Source: Gammaproteobacteria bacterium
GTDB lineage: Bacteria; Pseudomonadota; Gammaproteobacteria; UBA9214
Assembly (NCBI GenBank): GCA_029859555.1
Contig: JAOUCV010000171.1
Coordinates: forward strand, 1 to 5,336
Direction of reading: 5' to 3'
Length of the DNA: 5,336 nucleotides
Notes under the pieces: model-generated
What the model was told of the DNA's origin: nothing
The model's input: only the letters and a program-made list of their open reading frames with translations
Database searches by the model: none
Translations under genes and position numbers: made by a program
Shown: in pieces, positions 1-5,336 of the stretch
Position numbering within the stretch: the first letter of the stretch is position 1
Layout of the letters: each line of letters starts with the position of its first letter

Positions 1-555
1 GATTTCTACCCCGACGGGTGTTGCCGATACCTCGATTTCTATTTCCTTGTCATCCAGTGTGCCTTCACGCAGGCGCTTGCGAAATTTCTGACGGGTCTCC
101 GAGCCGGCGCTGCTGTCATCATCCGGCGCCATGCTGGTGGGCGACGGTAACAGCGCATCCAGGATGCGGTCTTCTGCGGCATCTTCCGCGCGGTGACCGA
201 CCTTGGACATGGCGGTTTCGCGGGCCAGTTTGATGGCCGCATCGGCCAGGTCGCGTACGATGGATTCGACGTCACGGCCTACATAGCCGACCTCGGTAAA
301 CTTGGTGGCCTCTACCTTGATAAAAGGTGCATTCGCCAGCCGTGCCAGGCGCCGCGCAATTTCGGTCTTGCCGACACCGGTCGGTCCGATCATCAGGATG
401 TTCTTCGGGGTGATCTCGGGGCGCAGCGCATCATCGACCTGCATCCGGCGCCAGCGATTGCGCAAGGCAATCGCCACAGCGCGCTTGGCGGCGTCCTGGC
501 CGATGATGTGTTTGTCCAGTTCCTGGACGATTTCTCTTGGGGTCATATCAGACAT
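1..555 (-). CDS. hslU: HslU, ATPase subunit of the HslVU protease (N-terminal part, cut by the window edge)
   Basis: HslU is the AAA+ unfoldase that feeds cytoplasmic substrates into the HslV peptidase chamber. Only residues 1-185 of a protein usually about 440 long are visible; the frame is open to base 1. The N-terminus reads [20 protein letters not shown], the typical family opening. Walker A is GPTGVGKT at residues 57-64, and the pore-loop motif GYVGRD is at 90-95. The stretch from about residue 110 onward, including the acidic segment near 145-150, belongs to the variable I domain that contacts substrate. Walker B, the sensor motifs and the C-terminal HslV-activating tail lie outside the window. 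The ATG at 555 is preferred over an ATG three codons later because close homologues begin MSxMTPREI. No Shine-Dalgarno sequence is evident. The gene follows hslV by 71 bases and is probably cotranscribed with it. Confidence 0.97.
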   Translation of the reverse strand, partial: MSDMTPREIVQELDKHIIGQDAAKRAVAIALRNRWRRMQVDDALRPEITPKNILMIGPTGVGKTEIARRLARLANAPFIKVEATKFTEVGYVGRDVESIVRDLADAAIKLARETAMSKVGHRAEDAAEDRILDALLPSPTSMAPDDDSSAGSETRQKFRKRLREGTLDDKEIEIEVSATPVGVEI

Positions 556-626
556 GTTGTCAACAAATAAGGGTAGTTAGCGAATTAAGCAAGCAGATAA
601 ATGATTTTTCGTGTTTTTTACAATAG
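556..626 (-). other. hslV-hslU spacer, AT-rich
   Basis: The 71 bases between the hslV stop and the hslU start contain 22 G or C (31%), far below the flanking genes. No purine-rich ribosome binding site precedes hslU, and no hairpin followed by a T-run is seen on the minus strand. A near-palindrome GTTGTCAAC (556-564) abuts the hslU start codon. The spacer may act as an unstructured AT-rich translation initiation region, which is inference. Confidence 0.5.
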
Positions 627-1166
627 TTAGAATGTCAGTTCTTCAAGTGTACGCTGTTGGTTGGTATAGATGCAGATATCGGCTGCTATACCAAGCGACT
701 GCTCAACAATGGTGCGTGCATCGAGCTGACTGTTTTCCAGCAAGGCACGTGCCGCGGCCTGCGCATACGGACCGCCGGAACCGATTGCCATGAGCGAATT
801 TTCCGGTTCTATGACATCACCGTTACCGCTGATAATCAGTGAGGTCTCCTTGTCAGCCACCGCCAGCAGGGCTTCCAGGTTGCGCAACATTTTGTTGCTG
901 CGCCAGTCCTTGGCCAGTTCCACGGCTGCGCGCGTTAGCTGGCCGCTGTGTTCTTCCAGCTTGCCCTCGAACAGTTCGAACAGTGTGAAGGCATCGGCAG
1001 TACCGCCGGCAAAGCCCGCGATTACCCGGTCATTGTAGAGTCGGCGTACCTTGCGGGCATTGCCCTTCATGACAGTATCGCCCATGGTGACCTGGCCATC
1101 GCCGCCGATGACTACGGCGTTATCACGTCGTACTGACAGGATAGTCGTGCCACGAAACTGTTTCAC
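627..1166 (-). CDS. hslV: HslV, threonine peptidase subunit of the HslVU protease
   Basis: HslV is the N-terminal-nucleophile (Ntn) threonine peptidase that forms the double-hexamer core capped by HslU and degrades unfolded or regulatory proteins in the cytoplasm. The 179-residue product reads [14 protein letters not shown] at its start, with GTG decoded as Met. Thr7 aligns with catalytic Thr1 of mature E. coli HslV. Counting from it, Asp17 (GGDGQ) and Lys33 (NARKVRRLY) are in place, and the [17 protein letters not shown] segment is intact. Length is normal (E. coli 176). The GTG at 1166 was chosen over an upstream in-frame TTG at 1220 because GGAG (1175-1178) sits 8 bases before the GTG, the QFRGTTIL N-terminus is common in homologues, and the TTG would place the sigma32 -10 element inside the gene. 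Six residues precede Thr7 and must be removed for activity. hslU follows. Confidence 0.97.
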   Translation of the reverse strand: MKQFRGTTILSVRRDNAVVIGGDGQVTMGDTVMKGNARKVRRLYNDRVIAGFAGGTADAFTLFELFEGKLEEHSGQLTRAAVELAKDWRSNKMLRNLEALLAVADKETSLIISGNGDVIEPENSLMAIGSGGPYAQAAARALLENSQLDARTIVEQSLGIAADICIYTNQQRTLEELTF

Positions 1167-1174
1167 TCGCTTGT

Positions 1175-1178
1175 CTCC
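1175..1178 (-). promoter_or_regulatory. Ribosome binding site that fixes the hslV start
   Basis: GGAG on the minus strand lies 8 bases upstream of the GTG at 1166. It is the clearest Shine-Dalgarno sequence in the window and decides between the GTG and the longer in-frame reading from TTG at 1220. Confidence 0.75.
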
Positions 1179-1208
1179 ACAAAAAAGGGCGTCCGATTGT
1201 ACACCATA

Positions 1209-1237
1209 CGATGGGGGCAATCAGGCTGAATTTAAAG
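1209..1237 (-). promoter_or_regulatory. Candidate heat-shock (sigma32/RpoH) promoter for hslVU
   Basis: On the minus strand the -35 element is CTTTAAA (1237-1231), 6 of 7 against the sigma32 consensus CTTGAAA and preceded by CCC as in many such promoters. The -10 element is CCCCATCG (1216-1209), 7 of 8 against CCCCATNT. The spacer of 14 bases is in the preferred range. A start site near 1202 would leave a leader of roughly 35 bases before the hslV GTG. hslVU is a classic sigma32 regulon operon in E. coli, so the context fits. A weaker sigma70-like TACAAT (1201-1196) lies just downstream but has no good -35 partner. Confidence 0.72.
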
Positions 1238-1319
1238 GGGTTTTGTTTGCATGTCTGCAACAGCGCACTGTGTCCGCGATTTTTTTACCGCATAATCGGG
1301 GAGCTGCTCCGCTGCCGGT

Positions 1320-2252
1320 CTATTTTGATTTGCGTGCCCGTGGATGGGCGCTGTCGTATACCTGTGCGAGGTGCTGGAAGTCGAGGTGGGTATAGATCTG
1401 GGTGGTACTGATGTCTGCGTGGCCGAGCAGTTCCTGTACCGCGCGCAGGTCACCGCTGGATTCCAGCATGTGGCTGGCGAAGGAATGTCGCAGGGTATGC
1501 GGGTGCAGGTCGCCGGGAATGCCCTGGCGGCGTGCCCAGTCCTTGACTCGTTGTTGCACGCTGCGCGCACTCAGGCGCTTGCCACCGCGACCGGTAAAGA
1601 TAGCGGTCTCGGTGCCCTGCAGTTGCCGGGTACGCACCTGCATCCATGCCTGCAAGGCGGCTATGGCCTTGTCACCCACGGGCAACAGCCGTGTCTTGGC
1701 GCCCTTGCCGGTAACCCGTACCACCCGCTCATTGAAATCCACATCGCCCTCGTTCAACGCAACCAGTTCCGCGAGGCGCAGTCCGGAGGAATACAGCAAC
1801 TCCAGCATGGCGAGGTCGCGCAGCACCAGCGTGTCCTTGCTGACGACGTTCAATAGCCGGGCGATATCGTCAACATTGAGGGTATCCGGAAGGTGTTGTT
1901 CCGACCTGGGGGCGCGAATATCCAGTCCCGGGTTGAGTGACACCTGTTGCTCTCGCAACAGGTAGTTGTAAAAAGTGCGCAACGCCGACAGGCGGCGTTG
2001 AATGCTGCGTCCGCTGAGGCCGCGCCGGTGGCCCTGGGCAGCGTATTTGCGCACCTGGTGACTATCGAGTGCGCGCCAGTCATTGATACCGGCGTCCTTG
2101 CACCAGTTATGCAGTTCATCCAGGTCGCGTTGATAATGTTTGCAGGTGTTGGCCGCGAGGCGTCGCTCGGTCTGCAGGTGATGCAGAAAGCGGTCTATCC
2201 AGTGTTGGGTGGTGTGCTCCACCAGGGTGGGTTCAGCCGGGTGCCAGGGCAT
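1320..2252 (-). CDS. xerC: XerC, tyrosine site-specific recombinase
   Basis: XerC, with XerD, recombines the chromosomal dif site to resolve chromosome dimers before division, under control of FtsK. The 310-residue product has an N-terminal SAM-like core-binding domain (about 15-105) and a C-terminal catalytic domain (about 120-300). The full tyrosine recombinase set is present: Arg159 (SSGLRLAE), Lys183 (GKGAKTR), His252 and Arg255 (HPHTLRHSFAS), His278 (LLGHADISTTQ) and the nucleophile Tyr287 (IYTHLDF). The C-terminus SAHPRARKSK resembles E. coli XerC (AHPRAKRGK), which favours XerC over XerD. It is about 12 residues longer than E. coli XerC at the N-terminus. The ATG at 2252 overlaps the end of the DUF484 gene by 20 bases and has no clear Shine-Dalgarno sequence, suggesting translational coupling. 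Location in the dapF-DUF484-xerC cluster supports the assignment. Confidence 0.96.
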   Translation of the reverse strand: MPWHPAEPTLVEHTTQHWIDRFLHHLQTERRLAANTCKHYQRDLDELHNWCKDAGINDWRALDSHQVRKYAAQGHRRGLSGRSIQRRLSALRTFYNYLLREQQVSLNPGLDIRAPRSEQHLPDTLNVDDIARLLNVVSKDTLVLRDLAMLELLYSSGLRLAELVALNEGDVDFNERVVRVTGKGAKTRLLPVGDKAIAALQAWMQVRTRQLQGTETAIFTGRGGKRLSARSVQQRVKDWARRQGIPGDLHPHTLRHSFASHMLESSGDLRAVQELLGHADISTTQIYTHLDFQHLAQVYDSAHPRARKSK

Positions 2253-2955
2253 CCGTGGCGAGGTGATCAGCCAGCAGCAGGCCGGTTAATTCACCCAGAT
2301 GGGTCAGGAACAGGGTGCCCATGCCGGGATGGAAGCGGCTGGCTTCGCGGCTGCCAATGGCCAGCAGGCCGAGTGATACCTTAGGACCCAGCGGGATCAG
2401 TGCCACCGACTCAATCGCCTGTGCCTGATCGCCAAACAGGTACTGCAGCTGCTCCTGCTTGAAGCGGCCACACTGCGGGCGTGAGGATTTCAGGAAGGCC
2501 TCGAAGTGGTTCAGTTCTTTTGAATCCGTATCGAAAATATCGACTGCGCATTCGCGTGCCCGTGCTTCCGGCAGGCCGGCCAGTCTCAGGGTTACAGTGT
2601 CGGCCTTGAATTCCACCAGCAGGTTTTCGCGCAGTGTATCCAGCAGTGCTTCCAGCGAGGTTGCATTAATCAGGCCGAGGGTCAGCTGGTGCATGCGTTC
2701 ATTGAGACGATTATTGTCGCGTGCAACGTGCACCAGGTCCATCAACTTGCGTTTTAGCTGACTGTTCTGGTCGCGCAATACCTTCACCTGGTGTTCAACC
2801 AGCGAGACTGCCGGGCCGACGGCATGTGGTACCTGCAGGGCTGCCAGCAGGCTGGTATTGTTCAGAAAAAAATCCGGGTTGTCGCGCAGATAATCAGCGA
2901 CGCTTTTTTCTTCCAGGGGCAGTGCCGGCGATTGTGTTTGTTGCGAGCTTGTCAT
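2233..2955 (-). CDS. yigA: DUF484 family protein (YigA-like), GAF-type fold predicted
   Basis: A 240-residue soluble protein of the DUF484 family, whose E. coli member YigA also sits between dapF and xerC. The molecular function is unknown. Family landmarks are visible: [15 protein letters not shown] near residues 19-33, a helical, probably coiled-coil stretch at about 50-95 ([18 protein letters not shown], then [15 protein letters not shown]), and a C-terminal GAF-like domain from about 97. That domain carries [13 protein letters not shown] (162-174), the ALIPLG strand (185-190) and [19 protein letters not shown] (196-214). There is no signal peptide or membrane segment. The start overlaps the dapF stop in an ATGA junction. 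The conserved linkage to xerC has suggested a cell-envelope or chromosome-related role, but nothing in the sequence establishes one. Family assignment is strong; function remains open. Confidence 0.92.
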   Translation of the reverse strand: MTSSQQTQSPALPLEEKSVADYLRDNPDFFLNNTSLLAALQVPHAVGPAVSLVEHQVKVLRDQNSQLKRKLMDLVHVARDNNRLNERMHQLTLGLINATSLEALLDTLRENLLVEFKADTVTLRLAGLPEARARECAVDIFDTDSKELNHFEAFLKSSRPQCGRFKQEQLQYLFGDQAQAIESVALIPLGPKVSLGLLAIGSREASRFHPGMGTLFLTHLGELTGLLLADHLATDALAPG

Positions 2956-3782
2956 AGTTCTATGCGTCCCTGGTAGACCGTGGTGGCGGGCCCGGTCATT
3001 AGCACCGGCTGCCCTTCTCCGTCCCAGCTTACCACAAGTTCACCGCCGTTCAGGAGTACTTTGACGCGCGCAGAGAGGCGTCCCTGCAGGCGCCCGGCGA
3101 CCACTGCAGCGCAGGCGCCGCTGCCGCAGGCCAGCGTTTCCCCGGCGCCGCGTTCATAGACGCGCAAGCGGATAGTGTCGGCATCCACAATCTCCATGAA
3201 GCCGACATTGACCCGTTCCGGGAAGCGCACATGGCCCTCCAGTAACGGGCCGAGCTCGGCGACGGGGGCCTGCTCAATTGCATCGACCAGTAACACGGCG
3301 TGTGGATTACCCATGGAAAGGGCCGAGATTTCCATAGAAACATTATTCACATCAATTAGATAGCTTGTATCTCGAGCAGATGCGACAAACGGGATGTCGG
3401 CGACTTCCAGCCGTGGTACACCCATATCGACGCTTACCAGTCCATCCGCTTCGCGTCTCAGTTGCAGCGGGCCACCGCTGGTTTCCACCTGTAGTATGTC
3501 TTTGCGGGTGAGGCCATGTTCATGCACAAACTGCATGAAGCAGCGGGCGCCGTTGCCACACTGGCCGACTTCGCCGCCATCGGCATTGTAGATGCGATAA
3601 CGAAAATCAGCCGCCGCAGTGGTCGCCGCTTCTACCAGCAGCAGCTGGTCAAAACCGATACCCCGATGGCGGTCTGCCAGCTGCTGTATTTGCTCCGCTG
3701 TCAGAAATACCGACTGGTTGATCGCATCGATAACAACAAAGTCGTTACCGAGGCCGTGCATCTTGGTGAACTCGAGGGTCAT
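2952..3782 (-). CDS. dapF: Diaminopimelate epimerase DapF
   Basis: DapF is a cofactor-independent epimerase that converts LL- to meso-diaminopimelate, the peptidoglycan cross-linking residue and direct precursor of lysine. The 276-residue product begins [19 protein letters not shown], the standard family start, and is full length (E. coli 274). Both catalytic cysteines are present: Cys75 in GQCGNGARC and Cys219 in ACGSGAC. Other substrate-pocket segments are intact: GIGFDQLL (41-48), NADGGEV (66-72), MGNPHAV (157-163) and YERGAGET (209-216). The ATG lies 14 bases after the lysA stop, and a TAGGAG overlapping that stop (3799-3794) may serve as a somewhat distant ribosome binding site. The last bases overlap the DUF484 start by 4. 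It lies next to lysA, which uses its product. Confidence 0.98.
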   Translation of the reverse strand: MTLEFTKMHGLGNDFVVIDAINQSVFLTAEQIQQLADRHRGIGFDQLLLVEAATTAAADFRYRIYNADGGEVGQCGNGARCFMQFVHEHGLTRKDILQVETSGGPLQLRREADGLVSVDMGVPRLEVADIPFVASARDTSYLIDVNNVSMEISALSMGNPHAVLLVDAIEQAPVAELGPLLEGHVRFPERVNVGFMEIVDADTIRLRVYERGAGETLACGSGACAAVVAGRLQGRLSARVKVLLNGGELVVSWDGEGQPVLMTGPATTVYQGRIEL

Positions 3783-3796
3783 GGTCCGACAGGCTC

Positions 3797-5047
3797 CTAG
3801 CGCGGCAGCAGGTGTTCATGCCGGTAAAGGTCTTGCGTGCTTTCGCGATCACGAATCACGTGTACCTCTGCACCATCCACCATCACCTCGGCCGCACGTG
3901 GACGCGAGTTGTAGTTGGAGCTCATGGTAAAGCCATAGGCACCGGCAGAACGAACTGCCAGCAGGTCGCCTTCAGCGAGTGACAGATCACGATCCTTGCC
4001 GAGAAAATCACCGGTTTCGCAAATTGGGCCAACAATGTCATAGCGGCTGGCGGGTGTGTCGCGCGGGGCGACCGGGACGATGTCGTGCCAGGCGCCGTAG
4101 AGCGCCGGTCGTTGCAGGTCATTCATGGCCGCATCCACGATGGCAAAGTTTTTATGCTCGGTATGTTTCAGAAATTCCACGCGTGTCAACAGGATACCGG
4201 CGTTACCGGCGATGGCGCGACCCGGCTCCAGCAGCAGTTCCTGGGGGCGGTCGGCAAGGCGCTGCAGCAATGCACGCGCATAGACATCCGGCAACGGTGG
4301 CCGGTCGCCCTGCTCGTAGGGTATGCCGAGCCCGCCTCCGAGATCGATGTGTGCCAGCGTGATGCCGGCGGCCTGCAGGCGATCGACCAGTTCCAGTACC
4401 CGGTCAAGGGCGTCCACGAACGGTGTTGTCTCGGTGAGCTGCGAGCCTATGTGGCAATCGATGCCAGTAACATCAAGATGCGGCAGCCCGGCGGCAAGCT
4501 GGTACACATCGAGCGCCGTATCGACACTGATGCCAAACTTGTTGTCGCGCAGGCCGGTGGAAATGTACGGGTGCGTCATGGCATCAACATCGGGGTTGAC
4601 GCGCAGTGACACCGGCGCACGCTTGCCGGTTGTCGCTGCGACTTCATTCAGGCGCAGCAGTTCGGGTTCGGACTCTACATTGAAGCAGCGAATACCGGCG
4701 GCCAGTGCGCGGCGCATTTCAGCGGTTTGCTTGCCGACACCGGAAAACACAATGCGTGAGGGCTCGCCACCGGCTGCCAGTACCCGCTCCAGTTCGCCCT
4801 CGGAGACAATATCAAAGCCGGAGCCGAGGCGTGCCAGCACCTGTAGCACAGCCAGGCTGGAGTTTGCCTTGACGGCATAGCAGATGAGATGCGGGTGGCC
4901 GGCCAGCGCCTCGTCAAAGACGCGCCAGTGGCGTTCCAGTGTGGCGCGCGAGTACACATAGCAGGGTGTGCCATACTCTGCGGCTATTGCCGCAAGGTCG
5001 GCCTGCTCGGCCTGCATATGGCTGTTTTCTAAGTGGAAATGATCCAT
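3797..5047 (-). CDS. lysA: Diaminopimelate decarboxylase LysA
   Basis: LysA is the pyridoxal-phosphate enzyme that decarboxylates meso-diaminopimelate to L-lysine, the last step of the DAP pathway. The 416-residue product is a fold-type III decarboxylase: a PLP barrel at roughly 35-285 and a C-terminal beta domain after it. Lys60 in YAVKANS forms the Schiff base. HIGSQ (199-203), the phosphate-binding GGG (237-239) and EPGR (274-277) are present. CETGD (343-347) carries the cysteine donated across the dimer interface. SAGAYGF (367-373) and the ending [15 protein letters not shown] are typical. The frame is open 36 codons further upstream, but that extension overlaps the lipoprotein gene and lacks family similarity, so the ATG at 5047 ([11 protein letters not shown]) is chosen. 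It lies 10 bases after the lipoprotein stop and has no strong Shine-Dalgarno sequence, suggesting coupling. Confidence 0.97.
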   Translation of the reverse strand: MDHFHLENSHMQAEQADLAAIAAEYGTPCYVYSRATLERHWRVFDEALAGHPHLICYAVKANSSLAVLQVLARLGSGFDIVSEGELERVLAAGGEPSRIVFSGVGKQTAEMRRALAAGIRCFNVESEPELLRLNEVAATTGKRAPVSLRVNPDVDAMTHPYISTGLRDNKFGISVDTALDVYQLAAGLPHLDVTGIDCHIGSQLTETTPFVDALDRVLELVDRLQAAGITLAHIDLGGGLGIPYEQGDRPPLPDVYARALLQRLADRPQELLLEPGRAIAGNAGILLTRVEFLKHTEHKNFAIVDAAMNDLQRPALYGAWHDIVPVAPRDTPASRYDIVGPICETGDFLGKDRDLSLAEGDLLAVRSAGAYGFTMSSNYNSRPRAAEVMVDGAEVHVIRDRESTQDLYRHEHLLPR

Positions 5048-5057
5048 GTGAGGCGGT

Positions 5058-5207
5058 TCAGGTGTCCTCTGCCGGGGTTGCGTCGGGCGCAGTTTCAGGT
5101 TCCGGTGCTGCTTCCGGTTCAGGTTCAGGCAGGTACAACGGTCCGGTCTGGCCACAGGCGACCAGTAGCAGGCAGATCAACAGTAACGGTATTTGACGAT
5201 GGTTCAT
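5058..5207 (-). CDS. lptM: Small LptM/YifL-type (LppL) outer-membrane lipoprotein
   Basis: A 49-residue precursor that is easy to miss. It starts MNHRQIPLLLICLLLVAC: a short n-region, a hydrophobic segment at 5-17, and the lipobox LVAC at 15-18 with Cys18 as the lipidation site. The mature protein begins CGQTGPLYLP, matching the C-G-x-x-GPLYxP signature of YifL/LptM. In E. coli this lipoprotein binds the LptDE translocon and promotes its oxidative maturation. The residue after Cys is Gly rather than Asp, consistent with outer-membrane sorting. The rest is a Pro/Glu-rich, acidic, probably disordered tail (EPEPEAAPEPE at 28-38), shorter than that of E. coli YifL (67 residues in all). The stop is 10 bases before lysA, the usual place for this gene. 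The LPS-assembly role is transferred from E. coli and is inference here. Confidence 0.88.
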   Translation of the reverse strand: MNHRQIPLLLICLLLVACGQTGPLYLPEPEPEAAPEPETAPDATPAEDT

Positions 5208-5284
5208 GTAGGTGTCCGGATAAATGCCGCCAGTATACGGCGACAGTGCGGCAAACCCAATGCTATCCGGGCATACTGTGCCGC
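5208..5284. promoter_or_regulatory. Divergent intergenic region between lptM and the carboxylesterase-like gene
   Basis: Only 77 bases separate the two start codons, so transcription signals for both directions must overlap or lie within the genes. A minus-strand sigma70 candidate is listed separately. On the plus strand the best -10-like hexamer is CATACT (5272-5277), 4 of 6, only about 7 bases before the ATG and without a recognisable -35. I see no clear promoter for the plus-strand gene. Confidence 0.4.
5232..5260 (-). promoter_or_regulatory. Candidate sigma70 promoter for the lptM-lysA-dapF-yigA-xerC operon
   Basis: On the minus strand TATACT (5237-5232) matches 5 of 6 of the -10 consensus. 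It is preceded at the ideal 17-base spacing by TTGGGT (5260-5255), a weak -35 with 3 of 6. A start near 5225 would leave a leader of about 18 bases before the lipoprotein ATG. Support is moderate: the -10 and the spacing are good, the -35 is poor. Confidence 0.45.
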
Positions 5285-5336
5285 ATGAGAGACGCCTTGC
5301 TGGATGCTGTTGAAATCAACCCCGCGGGTACTGTGC
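5285..5336 (+). CDS. Probable phospholipase/carboxylesterase (alpha/beta hydrolase), first 17 codons only
   Basis: A plus-strand frame opens at the ATG at 5285 and runs off the window. The 17 visible residues, MRDALLDAVEINPAGTV, resemble the N-terminus of the small carboxylesterase family (Abhydrolase_2, EstB-like). Members typically read EINPA followed by a VIWLHGLGADG strand-loop that forms the oxyanion region. The catalytic Ser-Asp-His triad lies beyond the edge and cannot be checked. No Shine-Dalgarno sequence is evident before the ATG. The gene is divergent from the lptM-lysA operon, with 77 bases between start codons. The family call rests on a short match and memory of homologues. Confidence 0.55.
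   Translation, partial: MRDALLDAVEINPAGTV

Larger units (their letters stand above)
1167..1319 (-). other. xerC-hslV intergenic region
   Basis: This 153-base gap is the largest on the operon strand. It contains the sigma32 promoter candidate and the hslV ribosome binding site. Upstream of the -35 there is a small inverted repeat, TTGCA-TGTC-TGCAA (1247-1260). A short palindrome GGAG-CAG-CTCC lies on the minus strand just after the xerC stop, but no T-run follows it, so I see no convincing intrinsic terminator. Read-through from xerC into hslVU is therefore possible. Confidence 0.55.

Noticed and set aside
556..564. TTGACA hexamer next to the hslU start as a -35 element
   Set aside because: It abuts the start codon, so any promoter built on it would begin transcription inside hslU; more likely a chance match.
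1167..1220. Longer hslV reading from TTG at 1220 (18 extra residues)
   Set aside because: No family similarity in the extension, it covers the sigma32 -10 element, and a good GGAG precedes the GTG at 1166.
1261..1319. Intrinsic terminator after xerC
   Set aside because: The short GGAG-CAG-CTCC stem is not followed by a T-run on the minus strand; the T-run at 1280-1286 is on the plus strand and has no stable stem before it.
1344..1965. Long open frames on the plus strand opposite xerC, and similar frames opposite hslU, dapF and lysA
   Set aside because: They are antisense images of well-supported genes in GC-rich DNA, with no recognisable domains and no ribosome binding sites.
5048..5155. 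N-terminal extension of lysA by 36 codons
   Set aside because: The segment is Arg/Pro-rich with no similarity to LysA and is the out-of-frame image of the lipoprotein gene.
1..5336. Novel defence, mobile or RNA-based system
   Set aside because: Every stretch over 160 bases is accounted for by a conserved housekeeping gene. No direct-repeat array, insertion-sequence ends, tRNA or structured RNA signature was seen. XerC here is the chromosomal housekeeping recombinase, not an integrase.

Overview
The window reads as chromosomal core DNA of a gammaproteobacterium. The evidence is the gene order lptM-lysA-dapF-DUF484(yigA)-xerC, the close match of every protein to gammaproteobacterial family signatures, and the moderately GC-rich coding sequence. 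The E. coli equivalent of this cluster continues into yigB and uvrD. Here it is followed by hslV and hslU, an arrangement I associate with sulfur-oxidising or methanotroph-like gammaproteobacterial lineages. That placement is inference; no rRNA or other phylogenetic marker is present.

All genes but one lie on the minus strand, so transcription runs from high to low coordinates. From 5207 down to 1320 there is a tightly packed run: a 49-residue lipoprotein of the LptM/YifL type (5058-5207), lysA (3797-5047), dapF (2952-3782), a DUF484 gene (2233-2955) and xerC (1320-2252). Gaps are 10 and 14 bases, then overlaps of 4 and 20 bases, which points to one translationally coupled operon. A sigma70-like promoter candidate lies just upstream of the lipoprotein gene (5232-5260).

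A 153-base gap (1167-1319) separates xerC from hslV (627-1166). It holds a good heat-shock sigma32 promoter candidate (1209-1237) and the hslV ribosome binding site. hslV is followed after a 71-base AT-rich spacer by hslU, of which only the first 185 codons are in the window (1-555). At the other edge, a divergent plus-strand gene starts at 5285. Its 17 visible residues resemble the N-terminus of the phospholipase/carboxylesterase alpha/beta hydrolase family.

Functionally, DapF and LysA carry out the last two steps of lysine synthesis and supply meso-diaminopimelate for peptidoglycan. LptM-like lipoproteins assist assembly of the LPS export machine. XerC resolves chromosome dimers. HslVU is the ATP-dependent heat-shock protease. 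I found no mobile element, CRISPR array, RNA gene or convincing novel system. The points of most interest are the sigma32 promoter, the small lipoprotein gene, the choice of the hslV start, and the xerC-hslV-hslU order shared with the Firmicutes cod operon.
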